A DNA stretch of 64,000 bases from an uncultured Alphaproteobacteria bacterium (lineage in GTDB: Bacteria > Pseudomonadota > Alphaproteobacteria > RF32 > CAG-239): contig CAKQSV010000004.1 of NCBI GenBank assembly GCA_934273635.1, positions 53,784 to 117,783 of the forward strand. The letters are read 5' to 3'. Under the pieces are notes generated by a model. The model was not told where the DNA came from and did no database searches. It worked only from the letters and a program-made list of their open reading frames with translations. Position numbers and translations under genes: made by a program. Of this stretch, positions 54,536-62,532 are shown piece by piece (position 1 is the stretch's first letter; each line of letters opens with the position of its first letter).

Positions 54536-54855
54536 TCACCAACTATCCACTCGTCGTTCAAATCTCGGATGACTTCGTCAACAGGTGATTCCAACTCGAT
54601 TGAGGTACTCCCGCAAGCGGGTCCCTCTAGTGTCGTAAGGTTCAAACATCGCTTTTAAAGCTCGTTTTCACCAACTATCCACTCGAACTCTACTCGTTCA
54701 AATCTCGGATGACTTCGTCAATAGGTGATTCCAACTCGATTGAGGTACTCCCGCAAGCGGGTCCCCCTAGTGTCGTAAGGTTTGCACTTCTTAAAATCGT
54801 GCTCACCAACTATCCACTCGAACTCTACTCGTTCAAATCTCGGATGACTTCGTCA
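54536..54855 (-). repeat. Two and a half tandem tRNA-Glu-like tail repeats
   Basis: Copies at 54536-54642, 54668-54782 and a partial one at 54803-54855, separated by unrelated 20-25 nt spacers. Each has a direct copy of the tRNA-Glu 3' end (GGTGATTCCAAC in + coordinates, tRNA 54901-54912) and an inverted copy of its T-arm (GTTCAAATCTCG versus CGAGATTTGAAC in the tRNA). Copy 1 lacks 8 bp present in the others. The CCCGC-AAG-CGGG hairpin is in both full copies. The same layout (inverted T-arm, then direct 3' end) occurs after tRNA-fMet at the left of the window. Confidence 0.8.
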
Positions 54856-54860
54856 TTTGA

Positions 54861-54895
54861 AACATAAAAGGCACCCCGAGGGTGCCTTTTATGTT
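54861..54895 (-). terminator. Terminator of tRNA-Glu
   Basis: ACATAAAAGGCACCC-TCG-GGGTGCCTTTTATGT, a 15-bp perfect stem 5 nt or so after the tRNA. Confidence 0.93.
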
Positions 54896-54899
54896 TTAA

Positions 54900-54975
54900 T
54901 GGTGATTCCAACGAGATTTGAACTCGTGTTTAAGCCTTGAGAGGGCCTTGTCCTAGACCACTAGACGATGGAACC
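54900..54975 (-). tRNA. tRNA-Glu (CTC)
   Basis: 76-nt cloverleaf with encoded CCA. Acceptor GGTTCCA/TGGAATC, T-arm CGAGTTCAAATCTCG, and anticodon loop CTCTCAA giving anticodon CTC (codon GAG). A minor isoacceptor beside the standard TTC tRNA-Glu, which must lie elsewhere. AT-rich DNA upstream on the minus strand contains a likely -10 (TATAAA). Confidence 0.93.
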
Positions 54976-55035
54976 AAACTTGCCTATCTTTTATATGATA
55001 TTTTTATTTTTAGCAAGTATTATTTTTAAAAAATT

Positions 55036-55392
55036 TTAAGCTTGTTGGCTTAATGCCACTTCATCCCAAGTTTTCAGACCGATTTTGTGCCAATCTACCG
55101 GAATTTTCTCAACAATCTGCATATCAACGTAGTAGCTTTCTTTGATATTTTCCAAAATGGTCTCAACCATAATAATCCGATTGCTCTTTCTTAGCTCGCT
55201 GCGAATCTCCGGGTTGATGTAGTCCAAAATAATCCGTTCCTGTGGAGTGCGTAAAAAAACGGCGTGGTCATACCCATCATAAATAATCTTCGGATTATCG
55301 GGATGATTTTTCTTGGCGCCGATGAAAATATACAATTCGTTATTCTCGTCGCAGGCAACAACGAACTTCTTTTCCGTGGTGAATTCGCTCAT
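55036..55392 (-). CDS. Conserved-looking small cytoplasmic protein
   Basis: 118 residues, MSEFTTEKKFVVACDENNELYIFIG: a beta-rich start, then helical EIRSELRKSNRIIMVETILENIKESYY. No known family and no signal peptide. Follows the 64-residue gene by 5 nt, so the pair is an operon. Core-like codon use. Confidence 0.65.
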   Translation of the reverse strand: MSEFTTEKKFVVACDENNELYIFIGAKKNHPDNPKIIYDGYDHAVFLRTPQERIILDYINPEIRSELRKSNRIIMVETILENIKESYYVDMQIVEKIPVDWHKIGLKTWDEVALSQQA

Positions 55393-55397
55393 TGTCT

Positions 55398-55592
55398 CTA
55401 CCTGTTGCGCATATTATCCATAAGTTTCCGCATGACGGGGGAGTTGCCGTTCTCATCTTTTTTGCGGTTCAGATTTTTGGCGCATTTGGCGGCGTCATTG
55501 AAAAAACTGTTGTTACCTTCGGTGGCAAGCGTTCCGCAGTTATACATGCCGGTGATTTTTTTGCCGCTGAGGTCAACTTTTTCATAACTCAT
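55398..55592 (-). CDS. Small protein, 64 residues
   Basis: MSYEKVDLSGKKITGMYNCGTLATEGNN and a basic C-terminus (PVMRKLMDNMRNR). GGGAG lies 6 nt before the ATG. Hypothetical; partner of the downstream 118-residue gene. Confidence 0.6.
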   Translation of the reverse strand: MSYEKVDLSGKKITGMYNCGTLATEGNNSFFNDAAKCAKNLNRKKDENGNSPVMRKLMDNMRNR

Positions 55593-55744
55593 CGTGATTC
55601 TCCCAATGTTTATGTTTCTTTATGGTTTCATCATAACATTTTAGACAAAAACAATCAAGAAGTTTTGTATAAAATTGTCCTAATTTAAGCACATATTGGT
55701 TAAAAAGCAATTAAATATATTATATTGTTTACAGTTTTGAGGAT

Positions 55745-56308
55745 TTATTGCCATTTTAGGAGGTGGTTTAAGAAGTTTTCTACAAAATCGGCGCGACGAT
55801 TTTGGTAGTCGAGGTAATAGGCGTGTTCCCACACGTCGCAGGTTATGAGGGGTTTGAGATTATGGGTGAGGGGAGAATCGGCATTGGACGTGCTGATAAT
55901 TTGCAGGTTTTGGTTTTTATCCTCCGCCAACCATGCCCAACCGGAACCAAATTGCTCAATCGCAGTTTGTTTGAACTTTTGTTTGAAACCGTCATAACTT
56001 CTGAACGTTTGCTCCAAGCGTTGCAATAACTCGTCTGTGGGGTGTCGTCCGCCATCGGGTTGCATGCTGTTCCAGAAAAATGTATGATTCCACACCTGCG
56101 CGGCGTTGTTAAAAATTGGTGATCCGACCGGGGCGGTGGTGATGATTTCTTCTAATGACATTTTAGCCCACTGCGTATTTTCAATCAGCATATTTAATGT
56201 GTAGACATAGTTTTGGTGGTGCTTGTGGTAGTGAAAATCAAGTGTGTTGCGGCTCATAAAAGGCTCCAGAGCGTTCAACTCATAAGGTAGCGGCGGCAGT
56301 GCGAACAT
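55745..56308 (-). CDS. sodB: Fe/Mn superoxide dismutase
   Basis: 187 residues. Metal ligands are in FHYHKHHQNYV, AQVWNHTFFW and CDVWEHAYYLDY; WNHTFFWNSM and GSGWAWL are family signatures. The Gln-rich loop typical of Fe-SOD (AAQVWNH) favours Fe. Detoxifies superoxide in the cytoplasm. 18 nt after fliJ in the same direction, so co-transcription with fliIJ is possible. Confidence 0.95.
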   Translation of the reverse strand: MFALPPLPYELNALEPFMSRNTLDFHYHKHHQNYVYTLNMLIENTQWAKMSLEEIITTAPVGSPIFNNAAQVWNHTFFWNSMQPDGGRHPTDELLQRLEQTFRSYDGFKQKFKQTAIEQFGSGWAWLAEDKNQNLQIISTSNADSPLTHNLKPLITCDVWEHAYYLDYQNRRADFVENFLNHLLKWQ

Positions 56309-56326
56309 GGCTTTTCTCCCAAAAAA

Positions 56327-56746
56327 TTAATTTTCGTGAGACTTTATATAAGCATTGGTGCCGATTTCATCAAGTTGCTTTTGGATTTTTAAATCTTCTT
56401 CATGTTGGGCGCGGCGTTTGCGGTTTTCGTCCACAATCTCAAAAGTTTTTTGTTCTTTAAACATATCTGAAATCAGGTCGCGGATGGTGGCGATTTGCTG
56501 TTCCAAATCGGCGATTTGTTGTTGTAATTGGCGCTTTTTTTCAAGATATTGTTGCAGGTAGGCACCGAAGTCGCCAACCATTTCATGTGTGCGGTGAAAC
56601 TCTTTTTCTTGCTCAAAGTTTAGGTTGATGTTGTCAAGCTCCAGCTTTAGGGCGTCTTGCTGCTCCTGACAGGCCACAAGTTTTTTGCGCTGTTCGTTAA
56701 TTTTGAACTTTTCAATACGGCTGAGGGTGCGTAATGCGTTTTTCAT
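56327..56746 (-). CDS. fliJ: Flagellar export protein FliJ
   Basis: 139 residues, a long coiled coil (LEQQIATIRDLISDMFKEQK) of the size and composition of FliJ, 4 nt after fliI. FliJ escorts export substrates and forms the stalk in the FliI hexamer. Confidence 0.85.
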   Translation of the reverse strand: MKNALRTLSRIEKFKINEQRKKLVACQEQQDALKLELDNINLNFEQEKEFHRTHEMVGDFGAYLQQYLEKKRQLQQQIADLEQQIATIRDLISDMFKEQKTFEIVDENRKRRAQHEEDLKIQKQLDEIGTNAYIKSHEN

Positions 56747-56750
56747 CTAT

Positions 56751-58094
56751 CTATACCTTGGGTGGGACGTAGGGTGTGTCCAAAATCTCTTTAAGCAACT
56801 GATAGCCCTCAGCAAGTGTGAATCTGGTGCCTTTGGCTTGCGTTAAAAAGTCTTCAATCATCGGGTAATAGAAAATAGCTTCGTCAACCTCGGCGTTAGA
56901 GCCTTTTTTATAGGCGCCGAGGCGAATCAGTTCGGCCATATCTTCATAAGTCGAGATATATTTGCGGGCTTTGGACACCAATGCAAATTCCTCTTTGGTG
57001 TCACAATCGGGCATAGTACGCGAGATGGAGCGCAAAATGTTAATCGCCGGATAGCGTCCGCGTTCGGCAATGGCGCGGTCAAGCACAATATGTCCGTCCA
57101 GAATCGAGCGCACGGCATCGGCTATCGGCTCGTTGTGGTCGTCGCCGTCGACCAAGACCGTAAACAGACCGGTAATGCTGCCTGTTCCCGCCCCGGGACC
57201 GGCGCGTTCCAACAGTCGCGGCAGCTCGGCAAAAACGCTCGGCGTATAACCTTTAGAGGCCGGAGGCTCGCCGATACTTAATGAGATTTCTCGCTGAGCC
57301 ATGGCAAAACGAGTGATGGAATCCATCATACACAGCACGTCTTTGTTTTCGTCTCGGAAAAATTCGGATATCGCCATGGTAGTATAGGCCGCCTGACGGC
57401 GCATAAGCGGGCTTTCATCAGAAGTTGCCAATACTAAAACCGATTTTGCCAAACCTTCTTCGCCCAAAACATCTTCTACAAACTCCTTGGCCTCGCGTCC
57501 GCGCTCGCCAATCAGCCCGATGACCGAAATATCAGAATCGGTGTATCGCGCCATATTAGACATCAGGGTCGATTTGCCCACGCCGGAGCCGGCAAAAATC
57601 CCCATACGCTGTCCCTTGCAAATGGTCAAAAACGTGTTGACTGCCTTAACGCCAAGGTCAACCTTGCCCTTGACACGGTCGCGGAATTGCGCCGGCGGCG
57701 GAGAACTCTTAATAAAATAAGGTTTATTGCCGAGCGGCAACGGACCCTTACCGTCAATTGCCTCGCCAAAAGCATTGACAATGCGCCCCAACCACTCTTT
57801 ATGCGGATAAATCACCGGCGCCGAATTTTCAATATCCACCCGACAGCCCAAACCAATGCCGTCTAACGAGCCATAGGGCATAAGCAACAACTTGTCACCC
57901 TTAAAACTCACCAGTTCGCACGGAACATTTTTGCCGTAGGTCGTGTGCACGCTGCAGCGGTCGCCGATGGTGAGCGCCGAGCTGATCCCGCTCACCTCAA
58001 TAAACAAGCCCTGAACCCCCGTCACCGTGCCGTAATAGGCGCAAGGACTGAGTTTGCTCAGATTATGAATAATGTTGTCAAAGCAGGTGGACAC
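56751..58094 (-). CDS. fliI: Flagellum-specific ATP synthase FliI
   Basis: 447 residues, beta-F1-like export ATPase: P-loop GIFAGSGVGKST, VIGLIGERGREAKEFV and RMSISLGEPPASKGYTPS-like segment, then ERAGPGAGTGSITG. GTG start (GGAG 8 nt upstream). Powers export by the flagellar type III apparatus. Divergent from ctrA. Confidence 0.96.
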   Translation of the reverse strand: MSTCFDNIIHNLSKLSPCAYYGTVTGVQGLFIEVSGISSALTIGDRCSVHTTYGKNVPCELVSFKGDKLLLMPYGSLDGIGLGCRVDIENSAPVIYPHKEWLGRIVNAFGEAIDGKGPLPLGNKPYFIKSSPPPAQFRDRVKGKVDLGVKAVNTFLTICKGQRMGIFAGSGVGKSTLMSNMARYTDSDISVIGLIGERGREAKEFVEDVLGEEGLAKSVLVLATSDESPLMRRQAAYTTMAISEFFRDENKDVLCMMDSITRFAMAQREISLSIGEPPASKGYTPSVFAELPRLLERAGPGAGTGSITGLFTVLVDGDDHNEPIADAVRSILDGHIVLDRAIAERGRYPAINILRSISRTMPDCDTKEEFALVSKARKYISTYEDMAELIRLGAYKKGSNAEVDEAIFYYPMIEDFLTQAKGTRFTLAEGYQLLKEILDTPYVPPKV

Positions 58095-58250
58095 CGCGGT
58101 TTCTCCTTTTTTCTTACCCTATATTTAGGCTTTTTTTGCTAATGATTCAACTTTATTAATAATTATTAACAACCCTGTCAAAAAAGTTAACAAATAAAAA
58201 TTAACGGTATATGATGTCGGTATATGAATCGTTATGAGGAGATTTGGATA

Positions 58251-58937
58251 ATGCGTGTTTTGTTGGTTGAAGATGATTACGCTATCTCGCAAAGTATTGA
58301 AACTATGCTCAAAAAAGAGGGCATGATTGTTGATACGACCGATTTGGGCGAAGACGGTTTGGAAATTGGCAAACTTTATGACTATGACATCATCATTTTG
58401 GATTTGATGTTGCCGGATATGAACGGTTATGAGGTCTTGAAAAATCTGCGCGCGGCAAAAGTCAACACGCCGGTGCTGATTCTGTCGGGTTTGACCGAGC
58501 CGGATAAGAAAGTTAAGGGTTTGGGATATGGCGCTGATGACTATTTGACCAAGCCGTTTGATAAAGCCGAGTTGTTGGCGCGGATTCAGGCTGTGGTGCG
58601 CCGCTCTAAAGGACACTCCAATTCTATCATTCGTACCGGTGATGTGGAAGTTAATCTGGACACGCAGACCGTTACCGTCGGCACCAAAACCTTGCACCTG
58701 ACCGGTAAAGAATATGGCATTATGGAGTTGTTGTCTTTGCGCAAAGGTTCAACCCTCAATAAAGATCAATTCTTAAACCATCTTTATGGTGGTATTGATG
58801 AGCCCGAGCTCAAAATTATTGATGTATTCATCTGTAAACTCCGCAAAAAATTGGAACGCGCCTCCGGTGGCAAAAATTATATCGAGACCGTATGGGGGAG
58901 GGGGTATGTGTTGCGTGACCCCGACGAAAAGCGCTAG
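58251..58937 (+). CDS. ctrA: Cell-cycle response regulator CtrA
   Basis: 228 residues from MRVLLVEDD (an in-frame start 27 nt upstream is weaker). Receiver domain with phospho-acceptor Asp51 in LDLMLPD, then VRRSKGHSNSIIRTGDVEVNL and the OmpR-type wHTH (LTGKEYGIMELLSLRKG, KIIDVFICKLRKKL, YIETVWGRGYVLRDP), which is nearly identical to CtrA of Caulobacter. Master regulator of cell-cycle and flagellar genes in Alphaproteobacteria. Several TTAA half-sites lie in the 150-nt gap to fliI. Confidence 0.96.
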   Translation: MRVLLVEDDYAISQSIETMLKKEGMIVDTTDLGEDGLEIGKLYDYDIIILDLMLPDMNGYEVLKNLRAAKVNTPVLILSGLTEPDKKVKGLGYGADDYLTKPFDKAELLARIQAVVRRSKGHSNSIIRTGDVEVNLDTQTVTVGTKTLHLTGKEYGIMELLSLRKGSTLNKDQFLNHLYGGIDEPELKIIDVFICKLRKKLERASGGKNYIETVWGRGYVLRDPDEKR

Positions 58938-59038
58938 ACACGCTAAAGGGGCGTCATACTAGTTGTTTTTCTCCTAATGTACTAAAGGTGTACATGTCGT
59001 CGAAAAATAACGTCGTAGCACGCCCCTTTATCGTGTCT
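58936..59038. repeat. Long inverted repeat at the end of ctrA
   Basis: AGACACGCTAAAGGGGCGT and ACGCCCCTTTATCGTGTCT pair over 19 positions with one mismatch and enclose 65 nt containing further small hairpins. The left arm begins inside the ctrA stop codon region. A 14-nt direct repeat (GTCATACTAGTTGT) is present at 58953-58966 and 59078-59091. It could be a structured 3' end or a small mobile element footprint. Beyond it, up to 59135, no gene. Confidence 0.7.
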
Positions 59039-59353
59039 ATGGGAATTTTTGTCGTTCTGTCTCATCTGCTAAGCCCTGTCATACTAGTTGTGGCACGTTA
59101 CCCCTGAATCGTCATTGCGAGTTCGCGACGCGGGCGAAGCAATCCAGATTCAACCAATGCGTCAATATAGATATTATCCCATAATTGTTTGTTGTGGCGT
59201 TTATATGCGAATCGTCCCAAACCCAAAGCCTCTTACCTCGATTTTTATGCACAATTCAATTTGATTAACTTATTGTTTTTCAAATAAATGTAAAAAAAGT
59301 GAAATTTTTTAAAAAATTTTTGGAACACTTTTCCTAAAATATGCTATAAAAAT

Positions 59354-59389
59354 TGCTATAATCGCGAGAGGAGTGTATATAGCGATTAT
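59354..59389 (+). promoter_or_regulatory. Extended -10 promoter with overlapping hairpin, muramidase leader
   Basis: TGCTATAAT at 59354-59362 is a perfect extended -10. ATAATCGC (59358-59365) pairs with GCGATTAT (59382-59389). Both elements are kept in copy 2 near 62160-62200. No good -35 box is seen, consistent with extended -10 or activator dependence. Confidence 0.6.
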
Positions 59390-59391
59390 GC

Positions 59392-59485
59392 AAGGCCTTT
59401 ATAAGGTCTTTTTTTATGCCTGAATAATACCATATTCAGGTGTTTTTTTAACCCGAAAGCTGTGCAGAAATGTGCGGCTTTTTTT
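59392..59485 (+). terminator. Three successive terminator-like hairpins in the leader
   Basis: Hairpin 1: AGGCCTT/AAGGTCT plus seven T (59393-59415). Hairpin 2: CCTGAATA/TATTCAGG plus a T-run (59419-59449). Hairpin 3: AAAGCTGTGCA/TGTGCGGCTTT plus seven T (59456-59485). All lie between the promoter and the start codon of the GH24-like gene and are conserved before the second cassette. No gene upstream needs terminators here, so attenuation or antitermination is implied. Confidence 0.7.
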
Positions 59486-59516
59486 GTTTTAAATTTATTT
59501 AGTAAAGGAAAAGAAT

Positions 59517-60407
59517 ATGTATAACAATAATTACAATGCGCGAGTTGTGCCCGAATTTATGGCTTACGGCGGTACGCCGGTCGGAATCCCGACAGGTGCC
59601 GTGCCTCAAAACGCCACCGGCGGCGCCATCCCGCAATGGGCCCTCGGACAACAGAACCAAAATCAAGACCAACCTCAACCCACTACCCAATTTGCTCAGA
59701 ACAATATGCAAGCAAATGATGGAACAAAAGTTGCTCTTAATAGTTTCCCTAATACAATAGTTGGATATGGAAAGATTTTGCCTCAACCTGATTATAGCCA
59801 ACAGAACTCTTTTCCTGATTTAGGATTAGCAGTTTTAAAAAATCAAATTAAGTCTTTTGAAGAAAAAGTTCCTTATCCATATAAAGATGTTGGAGGTTTA
59901 CCAACGTGGGGATATGGGCATATGGATGCTACAAAACAAGGTTTTTTATCTCAACCGTGGATCAATAAATCGACGGGGCTTCCTGCGACAGAACAAGAAA
60001 AACAACAGGAATATAATAAATTCTTACAATTGCCTTATGGACAGAATTATGGTGCTAACTATTATAAAGACAAAACCAATTTATTTTTATCTGATGATTA
60101 TATGAATACATTAGTAACTAGCGATGTTGCTGCTAAAAATAACGCACTTCGAAATTTTCCCTATTATAATAATTTCAGCCAAACAATCAAAAATGCTTTG
60201 ATTGATTCTGAATTTAATACAGGACAGGTTGTGTCTGGCTATCCTTTATTACATGAGGAGGCAGGAAAGATAGGAGAAGGCACTTTTGATTTAAATGCAT
60301 TTTGTGGTCAATTACACAGAGAAGATAGTAGTAATTCTACAATGCAACAACGAAATAATTGGACTATTAATCAATGCTTAAATGGTTATCTTATACCTAG
60401 AAAATAG
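59517..60407 (+). CDS. Modular GH24-like muramidase with shared N-terminal segment
   Basis: 296 residues. The first 68 (MYNNNYNARVVPEF, GGTPVGIPTGAVPQNATGG, Gln/Asn/Pro-rich tail) are shared almost exactly with the GH108-like gene 2.8 kb away. The C-terminal domain is a T4-lysozyme/GH24 fold: FEEKVPYPYKD and GLPTWGYGH give Glu, Asp and Thr at catalytic spacing. No Sec signal peptide, so the shared segment may be an export or docking signal. RBS is AAAGGAAAAG. Convergent LprI-like gene follows the Cys-rich gene downstream. Confidence 0.85.
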   Translation: MYNNNYNARVVPEFMAYGGTPVGIPTGAVPQNATGGAIPQWALGQQNQNQDQPQPTTQFAQNNMQANDGTKVALNSFPNTIVGYGKILPQPDYSQQNSFPDLGLAVLKNQIKSFEEKVPYPYKDVGGLPTWGYGHMDATKQGFLSQPWINKSTGLPATEQEKQQEYNKFLQLPYGQNYGANYYKDKTNLFLSDDYMNTLVTSDVAAKNNALRNFPYYNNFSQTIKNALIDSEFNTGQVVSGYPLLHEEAGKIGEGTFDLNAFCGQLHREDSSNSTMQQRNNWTINQCLNGYLIPRK

Positions 60408-60464
60408 ATGACAAATAAATTATTATGTCTATTATTGTGTTATTATTTACTACGGAGAACAGAA

Positions 60465-61313
60465 ATGAGATATATTTTTTCTTGCGTCTGCTTAATCGGC
60501 TGTTGTGTTGGCGTTAATGCCATGGCTGAGGATAAATGCGATGCCTATATTATGGGGCAGTGTTTTTCTTGCCGGTCGCCAATGGCTTTTGAGATATCGT
60601 CAGATGAGATATGTCAGGCGATTTGTCCGGAACGCGTTGTTATCCCACTATGGCGGCATTCTGTTTGCGCCTTAAAAGAATGCCCTCCGTCAGCTCCTTA
60701 TCGTATTGAATTAACGGGAGACTGTCGGCCGACGCCTCAGCTTTCTGTGAACGAGGAGGTTGAAAAAGTTAGTCGGGATGAATCTGAAAACCAAAAATTA
60801 TACGGGATTCTAGCTCAGAATAATAAATGCCCGCAAGACAAGCCGTTGTTGTCAAAAGGCGTTTGTTATCCCTGCAATTATAAATATCCCGTAACCACAA
60901 GCTATGACAATCTAAAAAAATGCCCCAACCGCATAGATATTCCTTATCCCTGGGATGAAGAAAGAACAGAAGCCGAAACCTATGTCGTTTGCCCCAAAGA
61001 TAAGCCGTTGTATCATTGGAGCGGAACGTGTTATCCCTGTGATTATCCCGATGTTGTTCCGGTTTTGACACAGTGTCTTGAAGACGCCGCCGTCTGTGAC
61101 GTATGTCCGAACAGAACACTTCTTCCGGTAATAGGCGGCAACCGGCCAAGTGTTTTAAAATGTCCGAAAGATAAGCCGTTAATGGATAAAAACGGAATAT
61201 GTTTTGATTGTGATACCGAGCTGAAAATTGATGTTCAAATGATGGAAGACACTTGTGAAAAGGCTTGTCCGTCTCAAAGAGTTTCACATGGGAATTTATG
61301 CGTCAAAAAATAA
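60465..61313 (+). CDS. Secreted Cys-rich protein with tandem CPKDKPL modules
   Basis: 282 residues from MRYIFSCVCLIG (ACGGAG upstream; an earlier ATG lacks a ribosome binding site). Signal peptide ends near VNAMAED. Repeated unit: CPQDKPLLSKGVCYPCN, CPKDKPLYHWSGTCYPCD, CPKDKPLMDKNGICFDCD, each followed by a CPN/CP segment. It lies 57 nt after the GH24-like gene on the same strand. Related in style to the Cys-rich proteins at 7.6-11.5 kb. Could be a surface partner or delivery factor; unproven. Confidence 0.75.
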   Translation: MRYIFSCVCLIGCCVGVNAMAEDKCDAYIMGQCFSCRSPMAFEISSDEICQAICPERVVIPLWRHSVCALKECPPSAPYRIELTGDCRPTPQLSVNEEVEKVSRDESENQKLYGILAQNNKCPQDKPLLSKGVCYPCNYKYPVTTSYDNLKKCPNRIDIPYPWDEERTEAETYVVCPKDKPLYHWSGTCYPCDYPDVVPVLTQCLEDAAVCDVCPNRTLLPVIGGNRPSVLKCPKDKPLMDKNGICFDCDTELKIDVQMMEDTCEKACPSQRVSHGNLCVKK

Positions 61314-61357
61314 TTTATTTAACCTATTAAGGCAAATAAGCAAGCTGATTCATAATT

Positions 61358-61825
61358 TTAATCGCTCTGTTTACTCTTTATTGTTTGTTTCAAAATTTTC
61401 AACATATGAGAGGTTAGATTCTTTTCCAAACTCAGTTTTTCCAACGACATATCATCTTTATATCTTTCTTCGCACCACAAGACATCGGTTTTGTTCTTGC
61501 AGAAAATAAGAACCCGATATATGGAGAATAACGATTTTTCAAAATCATCTATTGCCGTTTGATACTCTGTCAGGGCTTTATCTGACAAATATGATGACGC
61601 CACATCACTAATTTTGGCTTTTAAGCATTTGCGAATTTTACGCTCTCTTTTAACATCTTCAATATTGCCTTGGATAACGGCAGAGGTCTCAACCACCGGA
61701 GCTTGAGCCTCACAGGTTGTGTAATATTCTTCAGCTAAACTCTGCGCTTGGTCGGCATTTTCAGCCGCCGAAGTCTCAGTCCATAAAAACATTGAAAATA
61801 AAATAAGGTATATGACTTTTTTCAT
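61358..61825 (-). CDS. Secreted LprI/DUF1311-like protein, candidate lysozyme inhibitor
   Basis: 155 residues: signal peptide (MKKVIYLILFSMFLW…SAAE), then YYTTCEAQAP, IRKCLKAKISD, YLSDKALTEYQTAIDDFEKSLFSIYR, FCKNK and WCEERY. The Cys spacing and amphipathic helices match the DUF1311/LprI family, which inhibits lysozymes. It is convergent to a muramidase cassette and has its own promoter and GGAG. Best read as periplasmic immunity to the GH24-like enzyme. ATG at 61825; a TTG codon upstream is not used. Confidence 0.7.
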   Translation of the reverse strand: MKKVIYLILFSMFLWTETSAAENADQAQSLAEEYYTTCEAQAPVVETSAVIQGNIEDVKRERKIRKCLKAKISDVASSYLSDKALTEYQTAIDDFEKSLFSIYRVLIFCKNKTDVLWCEERYKDDMSLEKLSLEKNLTSHMLKILKQTIKSKQSD

Positions 61826-61833
61826 CAAACATT

Positions 61834-61931
61834 CTCCAATACATACACCTTAACCGCGAGGAAACAAAAGTCAAGACGATTTGTCACGGAGAGAAAAACG
61901 GTTTCTTTGTTTGTTCGTCATCATGAGCGAC
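61834..61931. repeat. 98-bp repeat upstream of the immunity-like genes (second copy 63903-64000)
   Basis: Copies at 61834-61931 and 63903-64000 are nearly identical. They hold the ribosome-binding region and promoter of the leftward LprI-like genes, and the cassette leader follows in the first copy. The second copy stops at the window edge, so a third cassette probably continues outside. Confidence 0.9.
61847..61874 (-). promoter_or_regulatory. Promoter of the LprI-like gene
   Basis: TTGACT (61869-61874, minus strand) and TAAGGT (61847-61852), spacing 16, 22 nt before the ATG. Duplicated ahead of the second LprI-like gene. Confidence 0.6.
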
Positions 61932-61941
61932 ATTTAGCTGA

Positions 61942-62532
61942 CGAAGCAATCCAGATTCAACCAAGGAGTCAATATAAATATTATCCCATAATTGTTTGTT
62001 GTGGCGTCTATATTCGAATCGCCCAAACCAAAAGCCTCTACCCTCAATTTTTATGCACAATGCAATTTGATTAACTCATTGTTTTTCAAATAAATGTAAA
62101 AAAAGTGAAATTTTTTAAAAAATTTTTGGAACACTTTTCCTAAAATATGCTATAAAAATTGCTATAATCGTGAGAGAAGTGTATATAGCGATTATACGAG
62201 GCCTTTATAAGGTCTTTTTTTATGCCTGAATAACACCATTTTCAGGTATTTTTTTAACCCGAAAGCTGTGCAGAAATGTGCGGCTTTTTTGTTTTAAATT
62301 TATTTAGTAAAGGAAAAGAATATGTATAACAATAATTACAATGCGCGAGTTGTGCCTGAATTTATGGTTTATGGCGGTACGCCGGTTGGAATCCCGACAG
62401 GCGCCGTACCTCAAAACGCCACCGGCGGCGCCATCCCTCAATGGGCCCTCGGACAACAGAACCAAAATCAAGACCAGCCCCAACCTCAGCCCACCACCCA
62501 ATTTGCCCAAAACAACACACAAGCAAATGATG
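61942..62532 (+). repeat. 0.59-kb direct repeat, copy 2
   Basis: Second copy of the leader plus N-terminal coding segment. Hairpins and extended -10 are preserved; changes inside stems mostly keep pairing (e.g. C to T giving G:U). Confidence 0.92.

Larger units (their letters stand above)
59135..59722 (+). repeat. 0.59-kb direct repeat, copy 1 (copy 2 at 61942-62532)
   Basis: The two copies cover a REP-like GAAGCAATCCAG palindrome half, the promoter, the hairpin leader and the first 68 codons of the muramidase genes. They differ by scattered substitutions and a PQ-dipeptide expansion in copy 2. Divergence begins abruptly at the domain border in both genes, as expected for cassette shuffling. 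Confidence 0.92.

Noticed and set aside
54442..54645. A 67-codon leftward frame across the tRNA-Glu-like repeats
   Set aside because: It reads through tRNA-derived repeat DNA; the composition follows the repeat, not a protein.
54536..54855. CRISPR or phage attachment array
   Set aside because: Repeats are over 100 bp with tRNA homology and only two spacers; no integrase nearby.
58160..58215. Canonical CtrA box
   Set aside because: Half-site spacings are 6 and 10 nt, not 7; kept only as a weak finding.
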